Shown: positions 31,401-40,164, numbered from the stretch's first letter. The stretch: 64,000 nucleotides of DNA from Mesorhizobium wenxiniae (GCF_002284535.1 NZ_NPKH01000039.1:338789-402788), one strand, 5' to 3'. Numbers and translations: made by a program. The notes: generated from the sequence alone by a model not told the origin.

Positions 31401-33977
31401 TTTCGGCAGGATGGCGTGGACGATATCGAATGTCGGCGCCATGAAAAGCGTGAGGATCAGCAGCGCCTGCCATTGCGCGGCCTGCGTGAAAGGCAGCAAC
31501 ATCCAGCCGGCGATCGCCGCCATCACCCAGAAGATCGGCGTCAGCGAGCGGCGCAGATTGTCGACCATCTTCCAGCGCGACAGCGCCGGTACGCCGGAGC
31601 GCGGATCGAGAATGAAGCCCAGAAGCTGCCAGTCGCCGCGTGCCCAGCGATGGTGGCGCGACGCGTCGACCGAATAGCGGGTCGGATAGTCCTCGACCAG
31701 TTCGACGTCCGTGACCAGCGCCGCGCGTGCCAGGGCGCCTTCGAGCAGATCGTGGCTGAGGATGGTGTTTTCGTCGATGCGGCCCTTCAGCGCCGCTTCG
31801 AAGGCGTCGACATGATAGAGGCCCTTGCCGGTGAAGGAGCCGTCTCCGAAGACGTCCTGGTAGATATCCGAGACGGCAAATACGTAGGGATCAAGGCCTC
31901 GATTGGCGGAAAACACCCGCTGGAAGAAGGATGCATCGTCGCCGCTGGTCAGGGAAGCGGTGATGCGCGGCTGCAGGATGGTGTAGCCGGCGGTGACAAA
32001 GCGCTTTGCCGCATCATAATGCGGGCGGTTGAGCGGATGGCAAAGCTTGCCAACCAAACTGGCGACGGCATCGCGGGTGGTGCGCGTGTCGGCGTCGAGC
32101 GTCATCACATGGATAACGTTTTCAGGCAACGGCACATCCAGCGGCAGGAAGGTGGTGTCGCTGTCACCGCGCAACAGAAGATTCAGTTCGTGCAGCTTGC
32201 CGCGCTTGCGTTCCCAGCCCATCCAGGCGCCCTGGGATTCATTGTAGAGCCGCCGGCGATGCAGGACGTAGAAGCGCGGCGCCCCTTCGCTGGGATAGCG
32301 GGCGTTCAGCCGTGCGATCTCGTCGCGAGCATATTGGAGGATCTCAATATCCGCCGCATCGATTTCGGTTTTGCTGTCCGGCCAATCCGAAAGCAGAGCG
32401 AAATGGATTTCGTCCGCCGTGTTGGCCAGGTGATGCACTTCGATATTGCGGATGTTCTCCTCGACGTCGTCGCGCGAGCCGATCAGCGACGGCACCACTA
32501 CCAGCGTTCGGGCCTCGGGCGGCATGCCGCGTCTGTAGTCGTAGCCGACGAGGCGCGTGGGCTTCAGGAACAACGATACGACAGTGTTGAAGAAGGCAAG
32601 CGCGCCTTCGCTGGCCGGCACGGCAAACAGCGCCAGCATCAAGGCGATCGACCATTTGGACAGGCCGAGATTGGCAAGGGCGTTGCCGGAGAGGACCAGA
32701 AGCAGGACCGTCAGCGCGAACACCGGCAAGACAATGCCCAGCCATCCGATCTTGCGGAACGCCCGTTTGATCGTGACGCTGACGGTCGGCCGATAGCCGA
32801 TCGCCTTTTCCAGTTCCAGCCGGCGCGGCCCGACCAGAAAGAACCCGACGTCGGTGTGAGCGGTCGGACCGGTGCCGGTGGTATCGGCGACAGCGGCATG
32901 GCCGGCGAGTTCGATCGCCTTTTCGGCAACGCGGAATTCGGAACGATCGGAGCGGCGCGCCATTTCTTCGATCGCGGTCCGGTACTGGTCGCGCGAGAAG
33001 AAATCGAGCGCGGCGAAATCGGTGCGCTCGCGCAGCAAGCTATCAATGCGGCTGACACCTTCGAACCAAACCGTCCAGTCGATATCGTTGATAAGCCTGA
33101 GGCCGCGGATGATGTTGCCGGTGGTTACATTGCCGCCGGACAGCGTGCGATGCTCGCTGATTATGATTTCCTCGGCATCGGAGCCGGACTTTTCGAGTTC
33201 GCCCTCCAGCCATTCCAGCGCCCTGCCGGCATTTTGCGACCCGTCGCGCAGGCGGTAGAGCAATTGGGTGGCAAAGGTGGTGTCTTGTGCATGGGCGACG
33301 TAGTTCGACAGGATCGCCTGACGGTCGGCGCTGTCGTCGACCGCCAGCACGCGGTCGGCAACCTCGTTGGCAATCTGGCGCATCTGCCGGGTACGATTGA
33401 CCCGGACCGCGATCCGGCGAAGATTTTCGATCAGAACGAAGCGCAGCAGCGACGGCAGCGCCCAGAGTTCGCCGATCTTCAGTGGCTCGACGGCCTGAAA
33501 GCCTTCGACGATCGCCTTGAACATGGCGGCCGAGACGGAACTGTCCGAATGCGCGACATAGGTCCAGGCCAGCGCAAGCGCGCGCGGCACGCTGGCGCCG
33601 TCGCGCAGCTTCAGGGTCGGCAACTCCCGATAGAAGCGGTGCGGCAGGTCGCGCTTGACCTGGAAGATGGTTTCCTCGACCAGATAGTTGTTGTCGAGCA
33701 GCCATTGCGCCGCCGGCGTAATCGTCTCGCCTCTAGCCTGCGCGGCATTGGTCGAGCGGTAGACTTCGAGGACCTTCCTGGCACTGTCGCGGATGCGTGG
33801 CTGGAAATCGAACGGCCCCAGGCCGAACAGATCCTTGACGTCGCCCTTGGCGAGGCTTGTACCCAGCGTGCGCAGGCGCTCTTCGGGCAGGAAATTGGAG
33901 CGTATCGGCTCTTCCGTGATGGCCGGGAAGCTCGCGCTCGACTTTTCCATTTGGGTGGGGTCTGTTTGGATATTCAT
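25416..33977 (-). CDS. ndvB: Cyclic beta-1,2-glucan synthase NdvB
   Basis: This giant inner-membrane enzyme has 2853 residues, the usual size. Membrane helices cluster at about 410-460 and 800-960. Between them lies a GT84-type glycosyltransferase domain with acidic MTLDADTRTTRDAV (about 640) and the RHHRWARGDWQLLGF motif (about 775) of processive synthases. The C-terminal half is a glycoamylase/GH94-phosphorylase-like part with GGDWNDGMNRVGEHGKGES at about 2530, which sets ring size by phosphorolysis. It starts the glucan on itself, elongates it from UDP-glucose and cyclises it. NdvA exports the product. The gene takes 13% of the window and is intact. Confidence 0.97.
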   Translation of the reverse strand: MNIQTDPTQMEKSSASFPAITEEPIRSNFLPEERLRTLGTSLAKGDVKDLFGLGPFDFQPRIRDSARKVLEVYRSTNAAQARGETITPAAQWLLDNNYLVEETIFQVKRDLPHRFYRELPTLKLRDGASVPRALALAWTYVAHSDSSVSAAMFKAIVEGFQAVEPLKIGELWALPSLLRFVLIENLRRIAVRVNRTRQMRQIANEVADRVLAVDDSADRQAILSNYVAHAQDTTFATQLLYRLRDGSQNAGRALEWLEGELEKSGSDAEEIIISEHRTLSGGNVTTGNIIRGLRLINDIDWTVWFEGVSRIDSLLRERTDFAALDFFSRDQYRTAIEEMARRSDRSEFRVAEKAIELAGHAAVADTTGTGPTAHTDVGFFLVGPRRLELEKAIGYRPTVSVTIKRAFRKIGWLGIVLPVFALTVLLLVLSGNALANLGLSKWSIALMLALFAVPASEGALAFFNTVVSLFLKPTRLVGYDYRRGMPPEARTLVVVPSLIGSRDDVEENIRNIEVHHLANTADEIHFALLSDWPDSKTEIDAADIEILQYARDEIARLNARYPSEGAPRFYVLHRRRLYNESQGAWMGWERKRGKLHELNLLLRGDSDTTFLPLDVPLPENVIHVMTLDADTRTTRDAVASLVGKLCHPLNRPHYDAAKRFVTAGYTILQPRITASLTSGDDASFFQRVFSANRGLDPYVFAVSDIYQDVFGDGSFTGKGLYHVDAFEAALKGRIDENTILSHDLLEGALARAALVTDVELVEDYPTRYSVDASRHHRWARGDWQLLGFILDPRSGVPALSRWKMVDNLRRSLTPIFWVMAAIAGWMLLPFTQAAQWQALLILTLFMAPTFDIVHAILPKSGDQTPRGHFSALARDVVFGTALVALKIVLMAHLAWMMGDAIIRTLYRLFVSRQNLLEWRTASQAHKNGDNDLGSYYGMMYGAVIVGVVGLAIPVLADSTGAFVAFFFALFWIGSPAFAFWISRSAETEDRLRISAADIHALRTVARRTWHYFETFVTAEHHNLPPDNFQESPAPVVAPRTSPTNIGVYLLSVISARDFGWISLSDATTRIDATMSTIESMPRERGHLFNWYDTTTLKPLYPLYISAVDSGNLAGHLVAVAAACAEWAEAPAVHLQGDFEGILDTVTILDESLAELPDDRRQLRPLRQRLADRLDGMRRAVESIKAQPEMASIRTINLAVLAGEIRKLAIAIHTEAASTQSDTIADWAARLEATCEAHVHDAHSDDNAVEALRAKLLSLRERTRRFAFEMDFSFLMRKERKLLSIGYRVEEHQLDESCYDLLASEARLTSLFAIAKGDLPTEHWFHLGRPIVEIGFKGALMSWSGSMFEYLMPPLVMKEAQGSILNQTSKLIIKRQIQYGRSKNVPWGISEAAYNARDRELTYQYTNFGVPGLGLKRGLGQNTVIAPYATVLAAQFTPRESVQNLARLRRLGALGRHGFYDAVDFTPQRVPEGTDHVVVLNYMAHHSGMSIAAVADAIFEGRLRDRFHSDPVIESAELLLQERAPRDIPTATVRTEADERSKDETEVESPDTRIVLNPLKALRSTSVMSNGRYSVMVTATGSGYSRWGELAVTRWQPDPTEDRLGSYIFLRDAGTGDWWSATAEPKRATDEEVQTLFSDDKASFIKSVGSLRSEVECIVISEGNGEGRRVTLYNDGPVDRHIEVTSFAELVLGYDASDNAHPAFSKMFVETEIAANNGAIFATRRKRETDEPDVTMVHFVTDPSGSTRDAEAETDRRAFIGRGRTITEAAAFDPGAKLGGHSGFTLDPVAALRRQMRVPANKKISLTFWTAVGANRAELEDAIARLDHPEAFARQAMLAWTRSQVQTRHLGLSLADAANVQNLARYLIYPDPFLRLPAESIASGLGKQSSLWPTSISGDFPIFLVRIGDVADLEIVAQALRFQEYMRARGMMIDFVVVNEQASSYVQDLQRAVETLCENSRLRGKELGPRQHIFAVRRDLMDETTYKTLLAVARVALHTRNGTIFDQIERAEAAALQARDALQPAGAAALREPSPPAPQAWAAQASIEGSADGSGLNQWNGFGGFEGDGRHYVVRLAGRRTTPQPWINVVSNASFGFHVSAEGAAFTWSRNSRDYQLTPWANDPVTNRPGEGIYIYDHANGRAFSPAAAVVRDPAMTYETWHGQGFSTFRSKRGPLSMDLTHVVDPVDPVKISRLRIQNSGSVPARLRVYAYAEWVLGSHRSRTAATIVPSRDAVTGALLAQNPYGLDFSDRVAFLATDSAAHSVTADRGEFIGRHGTSELPHAVLSGASLSGRVEAGDDPCAAIARDIDIPAGGDVTLLWLLGDAASAEEASALVQHHSSKDFDQRLADNERTWRGFLDTIQVETPDKALNAMVNHWLPYQSLACRIRARSAFYQASGAFGFRDQLQDTLALLVHDQKLARDQILNAARRQFPEGDVQHWWLPRTEAGVRTMISDDVVWLAHATSHYLQVTGDTAILREQLPFIDGPPLEEGEHDAFFTPEISKKTASLYDHCARALDLAIKRSSPAGLPLILGGDWNDGMNRVGEHGKGESVWLGWFLLKTLGDFAPVAKAEGDPKRAQAWTKHADVLKRALESTAWDGEWYRRGSFDDGTPLGSRGSQECKIDSIAQSWSVLSGEGDPARSTTAMQQAMKMLVDDELKIVKLFTPPFSRTEQNPGYIKSYPPGVRENGGQYTHAATWFVIALAEMGRTDDAYRCLSMLNPVNHALDEAAAEHYRVEPYVVAADVYAGQGKGGRGGWTWYTGSAGWLYRAAVEGILGIERRGERIRFRPKLPSHWNGYTATLKVLGAELRVRVVRDAKVKAISLEVDGKKTKASSFEPKAGDKAEVVVRIPA

Positions 33978-34224
33978 TGAAAATTCCGTATGGGGGACGC
34001 GTTAGCGGCGTCACCGCCACGGCAATGTCCCTAAAACCGAATGAAATGCAATTGGTTGCATCGAAACAAGGGCCGAAAGTTTGTTTTCGCACCACAACTT
34101 ACAGACGAACCACCTCTCCCTCCCGCCGGGACTTGATCGACGGAAGGATTCGGGCTTTTTCGTGATCTGGGCTTGAGCTTACGGCATATTTCGCCGGTGC
34201 TGTGATCATGTTTCGAAACAGGCG
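33978..34224. other. Promoter region of ndvB
   Basis: This 247-bp gap holds no gene. It separates the ndvB start from the end of the hut operon and contains AT-rich runs suitable for a promoter. No specific operator was recognised. Confidence 0.4.
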
Positions 34225-34812
34225 TTAATCGTTGGCAGCAACGCGATCGATGCGGATCACGAACAGCGTCGCCGGTCGCGCAGGCTCCAGGCACCACTTC
34301 AAGGCGTCCGGCCCGAGCAACAGCGTATCGCGCGGTCCGATGCGGACAGGCGCCGCGCCGGCCACCGTGATCTCGCCGTCAAAACACAGGATGAGAGTCA
34401 CATCGGCCACCGAGTGGATATCCGTCGAGGTCGAAATCATCACGCGTTCGACGGCATGGGTTATCCGTCCGCGCCGCGTCATAACATTGAGATCGATAAT
34501 CGGACCGGCGATCAGCGCCGCCTGCGTCGGCACATCGGCCGGAAAGGAAAGCGGGGCGGAAGCTTTGGTCACCGTAGCGGCCGGGCGGCCGGCGATGTCA
34601 AGGACAATCCCCTCGCCTTCCAGCACGGCCAAGGTTCGATCCACTTCGGTAAACCCGGAGAATGGCCCACCGCTTTCGACGCGCGCCATGGAGATGCGCC
34701 AGTCGAAATCGTCCAGCGCAGCACCTGCGGGCGAGACTGCGATTTCCGTCGTCACCCCGCCGCCGTTCTTCCACGGCATAGACCGGTATTCGGCTGCCCG
34801 GAGAATGCGCAA
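34225..34812 (-). CDS. hutD: HutD-family protein of histidine utilisation
   Basis: This 195-residue bicupin protein starts at a TTG at 34812, giving the family start LRILRAAEYRSMPWKNGGG. It is the last gene of the minus-strand hut operon, 8 bp after the hutU stop. HutD proteins have no known catalytic step; in Pseudomonas fluorescens HutD limits hut expression, possibly by binding urocanate or N-formimidoylglutamate. The NGGGVTTEIAVSPAG stretch and the repeated beta strands fit the family. A longer frame to 34866 would overlap hutU by 46 bp and is less typical. No strong ribosome site is visible. Confidence 0.85.
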   Translation of the reverse strand: MRILRAAEYRSMPWKNGGGVTTEIAVSPAGAALDDFDWRISMARVESGGPFSGFTEVDRTLAVLEGEGIVLDIAGRPAATVTKASAPLSFPADVPTQAALIAGPIIDLNVMTRRGRITHAVERVMISTSTDIHSVADVTLILCFDGEITVAGAAPVRIGPRDTLLLGPDALKWCLEPARPATLFVIRIDRVAAND

Positions 34813-34820
34813 GGCGCGGT

Positions 34821-36491
34821 TCAGCCGAGGATGCCTGGCAGGTTGAGCTGGTGCTCCCTGGCGCAATCGATGGCGAGATCATAGCCGGCATCGGCGTGGC
34901 GCATGACGCCGGTTGCGGGGTCGTTCCACAGCACCCGCTCCAGGCGTTTGGCCGCTTCGCGCGTGCCATCGGCGACGATAACCATGCCGGCATGCTGCGA
35001 AAAACCCATGCCGACGCCACCGCCATGGTGCAGCGACACCCAGGTTGCGCCGGAGGCGGTGTTGAGCAGCGCATTGAGCAGCGGCCAGTCGGACACGGCG
35101 TCCGAGCCATCCTTCATCGATTCCGTCTCGCGGTTCGGCGATGCAACCGAGCCGGAATCGAGATGATCGCGGCCGATGACCACCGGCGCCTTGAGCTCGC
35201 CCTTCGCCACCATTTCGTTGAAGGCGAGGCCGAGCCGGTGGCGATCGCCGAGACCGACCCAGCAGATGCGCGCCGGCAGGCCCTGGAAGGCGATACGCTC
35301 GCGCGCCATGTCGAGCCAGTTGTGCAGGTGGGTGTTGCCGGGCGTCAATTCGCGCACCTTGGCATCGGTCTTGTAGATGTCCTCGGGCTCGCCGGAGAGG
35401 GCTGCCCAGCGAAACGGGCCGATGCCGCGACAAAACAGCGGTCGGATATAGGCCGGCACGAAACCCGGGAAGGCAAAGGCGTTCTCGAATCCTTCCTCCT
35501 TCGCCACCTGACGGATGTTGTTGCCGTAATCAAGCGTCGGCACGCCGGCGTTCCAGAACGCCACCATCGCCTCGACATGTTCGCGCATCGACGCGCGCGC
35601 CGCCTTCTCGACCGCCTTCGGGTCGCTGATGCGCTTCTCGCGCCATACGGCGAGCGACCAGCCCTTGGGCAGATAGCCGTTGAGCGGATCATGCGCCGAC
35701 GTCTGGTCGGTGACCATATCGGGGCGCACGCCACGCCGCACCAGTTCCGGCACGATGTCGGCGGTGTTGCCGACCAGGCCGACCGATTTCGCCTCGCCGG
35801 CCCTGGTCCAGCGCTCGATCTTTTCCAGCGCCTCGTCGAGCGTGTCGGCGCGCTCGTCGACATAGCGGGTGCGCAGTCTGAAATCGATACGGTCGGGATC
35901 GCATTCGATCGCCAGGCAGCAGGCGCCGGCCATGACCGCAGCCAGCGGCTGGGCGCCGCCCATGCCGCCGAGGCCGCCAGTCAGGATCCATTTGCCCCTG
36001 AGGTTGCCGCCGTAATGCTGGCGGCCGGCCTCGACGAAGGTCTCATAGGTGCCCTGCACGATGCCTTGCGTGCCGATGTAGATCCATGAGCCGGCCGTCA
36101 TCTGGCCGTACATCATCAGGCCTTTCTTATCGAGCTCGTTGAATTTCTCCCATGTCGCCCAGTGCGGCACGAGGTTGGAATTGGCGATCAGCACGCGCGG
36201 CGCATCGGTGTGAGTCCGGAACACGCCGACCGGCTTGCCGGACTGCACCAGAAGCGTCTCGTCATCTCCAAGCGTCTTCAGCGAGGCGACGATGCCATCA
36301 AAGTCGTTCCAGGTACGCGCCGCCCGGCCGATGCCGCCATAGACGACCAGTTCGTTGGGGTTTTCGGCGACGTCGGGATCGAGATTGTTCATCAGCATGC
36401 GCAACGGCGCTTCCGTCAGCCATGAGCGGGCATTGAGCTCGCTGCCGCGTGGGCTGCGGACTTCGCGGATGTTATGACGAGGATCGGTCAT
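34821..36491 (-). CDS. hutU: Urocanate hydratase
   Basis: This 556-residue cytoplasmic enzyme performs the second step of histidine breakdown, hydrating urocanate to imidazolone propionate with bound NAD. The family is clear from GGLGGMGGAQPLAAVMAGAC (NAD-binding loop at about 165-185), the conserved GKPVGVFRTH and the active-site region with GLPARICWVGLGDRHRLG. The length is normal. It lies 39 bp after hutG and just ahead of hutD in the same operon, presumably controlled by HutC from the hutI promoter. Confidence 0.97.
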   Translation of the reverse strand: MTDPRHNIREVRSPRGSELNARSWLTEAPLRMLMNNLDPDVAENPNELVVYGGIGRAARTWNDFDGIVASLKTLGDDETLLVQSGKPVGVFRTHTDAPRVLIANSNLVPHWATWEKFNELDKKGLMMYGQMTAGSWIYIGTQGIVQGTYETFVEAGRQHYGGNLRGKWILTGGLGGMGGAQPLAAVMAGACCLAIECDPDRIDFRLRTRYVDERADTLDEALEKIERWTRAGEAKSVGLVGNTADIVPELVRRGVRPDMVTDQTSAHDPLNGYLPKGWSLAVWREKRISDPKAVEKAARASMREHVEAMVAFWNAGVPTLDYGNNIRQVAKEEGFENAFAFPGFVPAYIRPLFCRGIGPFRWAALSGEPEDIYKTDAKVRELTPGNTHLHNWLDMARERIAFQGLPARICWVGLGDRHRLGLAFNEMVAKGELKAPVVIGRDHLDSGSVASPNRETESMKDGSDAVSDWPLLNALLNTASGATWVSLHHGGGVGMGFSQHAGMVIVADGTREAAKRLERVLWNDPATGVMRHADAGYDLAIDCAREHQLNLPGILG

Positions 36492-36530
36492 GGCGTCACT
36501 TTCCTTTCGAATGAGCTGCGCGGCGGAGCG

Positions 36531-37352
36531 TCAGCGCCCGGCCCAGGCAATCGCGCTTTCCAGGATCCGCTTCAGCGTGGCGCGGATCGGCGCGGCGAAT
36601 GCGGGGTCGTAAGGCACCGGCCAATTGGCGGGCGTCCCCTTGCCCTCTGGCTCGCGCATATAGCCGCGGTTGGAGAGTTCCATTTGCAGCGCGTGGACGT
36701 TGTTCTGCGGCTGGCCGAAATGGCGGGTGATCCAGCCGCCCTTGAAGCGGCCATTTACAACGTATGTCTCGCCGGTTCCGGCGAGGATCTCTTCGACTAT
36801 CGCCTGCAAGGCCGGATCGGCGCTTTTGCCGGCATTGGTGCCCAAATTGAACAGCGGCAGCGTTCCCTCGAACAGCCGCGGCAGCACCGAGCGGATCGAG
36901 TGGCAGTCATAGACCACGGCCCTGCCATGAGCGCCCTTTATCCGCGCAACTTCTCCAGCAATTGCGCTGTGATACGGATGAAAAAAGCGACGGCTCCGAT
37001 GCTCTATCTCTTCAGCGTCTGGTTCCAAACCGGGGCGATAGAGCGGATCGCCGTCAAACGTCTCCGTTGGGCAAAGACCGGTAGTGGTTTGGCCGGGATA
37101 CAGAGAAACACCTGACGGATCGCGATTGACGTCGATGACGCTGCGCGAGATTGACGTCCGAACAACGCTGGCGCCAAGATCGGCCGCAAAGTCATAGAGT
37201 TGTTCGATCCACCAGTCCGTGTCGCGACGTGCAAGCCACGGCGAAACGAACCGATCTTCCAAACCAGCCAGATCGGTGCCGGTATGCGGCAAGCTGACAA
37301 GCAGCGGCTTGGTTCCCTCATGGACGGTAAGCCAGTCGCGCTCGTTCATCAT
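36531..37352 (-). CDS. hutG: N-formylglutamate deformylase
   Basis: This 273-residue enzyme hydrolyses N-formylglutamate to glutamate and formate. Family features are PLLVSLPHTGTDL near the start, RDTDWWIEQLY, a zinc-site YDCHSIRSVLPRLF (about 148) and HFGQPQNNVHALQMELS (about 225). Together with hutF it gives the five-step (formiminoglutamate to formylglutamate) branch rather than the single-step formimidoylglutamase. Its ATG overlaps the hutH stop by 4 bp (ATGA), so translation is coupled. Confidence 0.95.
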   Translation of the reverse strand: MMNERDWLTVHEGTKPLLVSLPHTGTDLAGLEDRFVSPWLARRDTDWWIEQLYDFAADLGASVVRTSISRSVIDVNRDPSGVSLYPGQTTTGLCPTETFDGDPLYRPGLEPDAEEIEHRSRRFFHPYHSAIAGEVARIKGAHGRAVVYDCHSIRSVLPRLFEGTLPLFNLGTNAGKSADPALQAIVEEILAGTGETYVVNGRFKGGWITRHFGQPQNNVHALQMELSNRGYMREPEGKGTPANWPVPYDPAFAAPIRATLKRILESAIAWAGR

Positions 37353-38890
37353 GCGGCTCCAGAAATCGCCGGCAGCGCCACCGCGCTCGCCGCCCTCACC
37401 GCCGCGCCGCTGCGCACCATAGCGATGGCTTTTTCCATGTCGGGATGGAAATGCCGGTCATTGTCGAGATGCGGCACCTCGGCCCTGACCAGCCTGCGCA
37501 CCGCTTCGAGCGGCGCGCTCGATGCCAGCGGCGCATGGAAATCGCAGCCTTGCGCAGCGGCCAGCAATTCGATGCCGATGACGGCCGTCGCATTCTCGAC
37601 CATGCCGATCAACCGGCGCGTGCCATGCGCTGCCATCGAGACGTGGTCTTCCTGATTAGCCGAGGTCGGGATCGAATCAACGCTGGCCGGATAAGCCTTC
37701 TGCTTGTTTTCCGAGACGAGTGCTGCCGCCGTCACCTGCGGGATCATAAAGCCGGAATTCAAGCCGGGCTTCGGTGTCAGGAAAGCCGGCATGCCCGACA
37801 GCGCCGGGTCGACCAGCATGGCAATGCGCCGCTCCGACAGCGAGCCGATCTCGCAGACGGCGAGCGCGATCATGTCAGCAGCGAAAGCCACAGGCTCGGC
37901 GTGGAAATTGCCGCCGGAAAGCGCAGTGTCGTCCTCGGCGAAGATCAGCGGATTGTCGGTGACGCCGTTGGCCTCGGTGCCCAGCGTGTCGGCGGCCTGG
38001 CGCAGCACGCTGAGCGCCGCGCCCATCACCTGCGGCTGGCAGCGGAGGCAGTACGGATCCTGCACCCGCTCGTCGCCGAGGCGGTGCGATTCACGGATGG
38101 CACTGCCGGCCATCAGGTTGCGCAGCGCCTCTGCCGTCTCGATCTGGCCGGGATGCTTCCTGAGCAGATGGATGCGCGGATCGAAGGGGGCGTCGGAGCC
38201 CTTGGCGGCATCGGTCGAAAGCGCGCCGGCCACCAGCGCCGACTGATAAAGCACTTCAGCGTCGAACAGGGCGGCCAATGCATAGGCGGTCGAGAACTGC
38301 GTTCCGTTGAGCAGCGCCAACCCCTCCTTGGCGCCAAGCGTGACCGGCTCCAGCCCGTGTGAGACAAAAGCGACCTTGGCCGGAAACCGGCCATGCGGGG
38401 TAAAGCACTCGCCGACGCCGATCATCACCGCCGTCATGTGCGACAGCGGCGCAAGGTCGCCGGATGCGCCGACCGAGCCTTGCGCCGGCACCACCGGAAT
38501 GACGTCATTGGCCAGCATTGCTTCGAGCAACTCAATGGTCTGCGGCCGAACGCCGGAGGCGCCCTGCGCCAGGCTGGCAAGCTTCAGTGCTATCATGAGC
38601 CGGCAAACAGCGACCGGCATCGGTTCGCCGACGCCGGCGGCATGCGACAGCACGATGTTGCGCTGGAGCGTCTCGAGGTCGGCGGGGGGAATGCGGACGC
38701 TGGCCAATTTGCCGAAACCGGTGTTGATGCCATAGACCGGCTCACCCCTGGCGACGATCCGCGCAACCGCCTCGGCGCTCGCCCTAATCTTCGGCCGGCA
38801 GGCAGCGTCCAGCTTCGGCACCGCGCCACGATAGATTTCGCGCCAGTCGGCCAGCGTTGTGTTGCCCGGCTGGAGTTTGAGTTCGCTCAT
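37349..38890 (-). CDS. hutH: Histidine ammonia-lyase
   Basis: This 513-residue enzyme removes ammonia from histidine to give urocanate. The Ala-Ser-Gly triad that cyclises into the MIO cofactor lies in GSVGASGDLAPLSH at about residue 141. Other family parts are YGINTGFGKLA (about 55) and NQEDHVSMAAHGTRR (about 415). The ATG at 38890 matches the family start (MSELKLQPG); the longer frame to 39064 is read-through in an overlapping frame. The start overlaps the hutI stop by 4 bp. Confidence 0.97.
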   Translation of the reverse strand: MSELKLQPGNTTLADWREIYRGAVPKLDAACRPKIRASAEAVARIVARGEPVYGINTGFGKLASVRIPPADLETLQRNIVLSHAAGVGEPMPVAVCRLMIALKLASLAQGASGVRPQTIELLEAMLANDVIPVVPAQGSVGASGDLAPLSHMTAVMIGVGECFTPHGRFPAKVAFVSHGLEPVTLGAKEGLALLNGTQFSTAYALAALFDAEVLYQSALVAGALSTDAAKGSDAPFDPRIHLLRKHPGQIETAEALRNLMAGSAIRESHRLGDERVQDPYCLRCQPQVMGAALSVLRQAADTLGTEANGVTDNPLIFAEDDTALSGGNFHAEPVAFAADMIALAVCEIGSLSERRIAMLVDPALSGMPAFLTPKPGLNSGFMIPQVTAAALVSENKQKAYPASVDSIPTSANQEDHVSMAAHGTRRLIGMVENATAVIGIELLAAAQGCDFHAPLASSAPLEAVRRLVRAEVPHLDNDRHFHPDMEKAIAMVRSGAAVRAASAVALPAISGAA

Positions 38891-40125
38891 CGTCCTCTCC
38901 AGATGCGGGCATGCAGCGGGTTGAAGCCCATGCGGTAGACGAGCTCGGCCGGGCGGTCGATATCCCAGATCGCCAGGTCGGCTGATTTTCCAGCCTCCAG
39001 CGTACCGGTCTGTTCGAGCAGTCCCAGCGCGCGGGCGGCCTCGCGGGTGACACCGGCAAGGCATTCGTCAACAGTCAGACCGAACAAAGTCGCCGCCATG
39101 TTCATGGTCAGCAGCAGCGAGGTCAGCGGCGATGTGCCGGGATTGCAGTCCGTGGCGACCGCCATTTTGACGCCGTGCTGGCGAAACAGACCGATCGGCG
39201 GCTTCTTGGTCTCACGGATGAAATAGTAGGCGCCGGGCAGGATCGTCGCCACGGTTCCTGCCCTCGCCATCGCCGCCGCACCCGCCTCGTCAGTGTATTC
39301 GAGATGGTCGGCCGACAGGGCGCCATAACGCGCCGCAAGTTCTGCGCCGTGCAGATTGGACAATTGGTCAGCGTGGAGTTTTACCGGCAGATTTAGCGCT
39401 TTCGCCGCGTCGAACACGCGAGAAATCTGCTCGGGCGAAAAAGCGATGCCTTCGCAAAAACCGTCGACCGCATCGGCCAGGCCCTCGGCAGCGACGGCCG
39501 GCAAAATCTCCTTTGCGACCAGATCGATAAAAGCGTCCTTGTCGCCTTTCGCTTCAGGCGGCAGGGCATGGGCGCCGAGGAAGCTCGTCCTTACTGTTAC
39601 TGGATGATTTTCGCCCAGGAGCCGCGCGGCGCGCAGCGATTTCCTCTCGTTTTCAAAATCGAGCCCGTAGCCCGACTTGATCTCGATGGTGGTGAGGCCT
39701 TCCGCGATCAACGCGTTGAGGCGCGGCACCGACTGCGCAACCAGTTCGTGCTCGCTGGCAGCCCGCAGCGCCTTGACCGACGAGACGATGCCGCCGCCCG
39801 CTCGAGTCACCTCCTCATAAGTCGCGCCGGCCAGCCGCATCTCGAATTCGTTAGCGCGGTTGCCTGCATGGACCAGATGAGTGTGGCAGTCGATCAGGCC
39901 CGGCGTTATCCAACGCCCTTCGCAATCTATAATCTCGGCTGCTTGGCCCAGCGCTGCCGGCAAGTCGGCTTCCGGGCCGGCATAGACGATCAGGCCATCG
40001 CGCGCAGCGATCGCGCCGTCTTCGACGATACCCAGTGCGGCGGCGCTGTCAGCCATGGTTGCCAAACGCGCATTGCGCCAGAGGCGAACCTCCCCTGCCC
40101 GACCTTTGCTCTCTCCTGCCATCAT
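38887..40125 (-). CDS. hutI: Imidazolonepropionase
   Basis: This 412-residue amidohydrolase opens imidazolone propionate to N-formimidoylglutamate. Zinc ligands are seen in IDCHTHLVHAGN (about 78-89), in KLHADQLSNLHG (about 250) and in ATDCNPGTSPLTS (about 325). It is the first gene of the minus-strand hut operon, and its start lies 25 bp from the HutC palindrome. The two adjacent ATG codons at 40125 and 40122 cannot be distinguished. Confidence 0.97.
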   Translation of the reverse strand: MMAGESKGRAGEVRLWRNARLATMADSAAALGIVEDGAIAARDGLIVYAGPEADLPAALGQAAEIIDCEGRWITPGLIDCHTHLVHAGNRANEFEMRLAGATYEEVTRAGGGIVSSVKALRAASEHELVAQSVPRLNALIAEGLTTIEIKSGYGLDFENERKSLRAARLLGENHPVTVRTSFLGAHALPPEAKGDKDAFIDLVAKEILPAVAAEGLADAVDGFCEGIAFSPEQISRVFDAAKALNLPVKLHADQLSNLHGAELAARYGALSADHLEYTDEAGAAAMARAGTVATILPGAYYFIRETKKPPIGLFRQHGVKMAVATDCNPGTSPLTSLLLTMNMAATLFGLTVDECLAGVTREAARALGLLEQTGTLEAGKSADLAIWDIDRPAELVYRMGFNPLHARIWRGR

Positions 40126-40150
40126 CTTTTCCGTTTCAATCTACTGCGAT

Positions 40151-40164
40151 TATGTATATACATA
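40151..40164. promoter_or_regulatory. HutC operator between hutI and hutF
   Basis: TATGTATATACATA is a perfect 14-bp palindrome that contains the known HutC core TGTATATACA. It lies between the divergent hutI and hutF genes, 25 bp from one start and 58 bp from the other, so one site can repress both operons. Urocanate is the usual inducer that releases HutC. Confidence 0.88.

Noticed and set aside
30915..33980. A 1021-codon open frame antisense to ndvB
   Set aside because: It is a by-product of GC-rich codon use in ndvB on the other strand; its translation is Arg/Gln/Asp-rich without motifs, while the ndvB frame is a full-length known enzyme.
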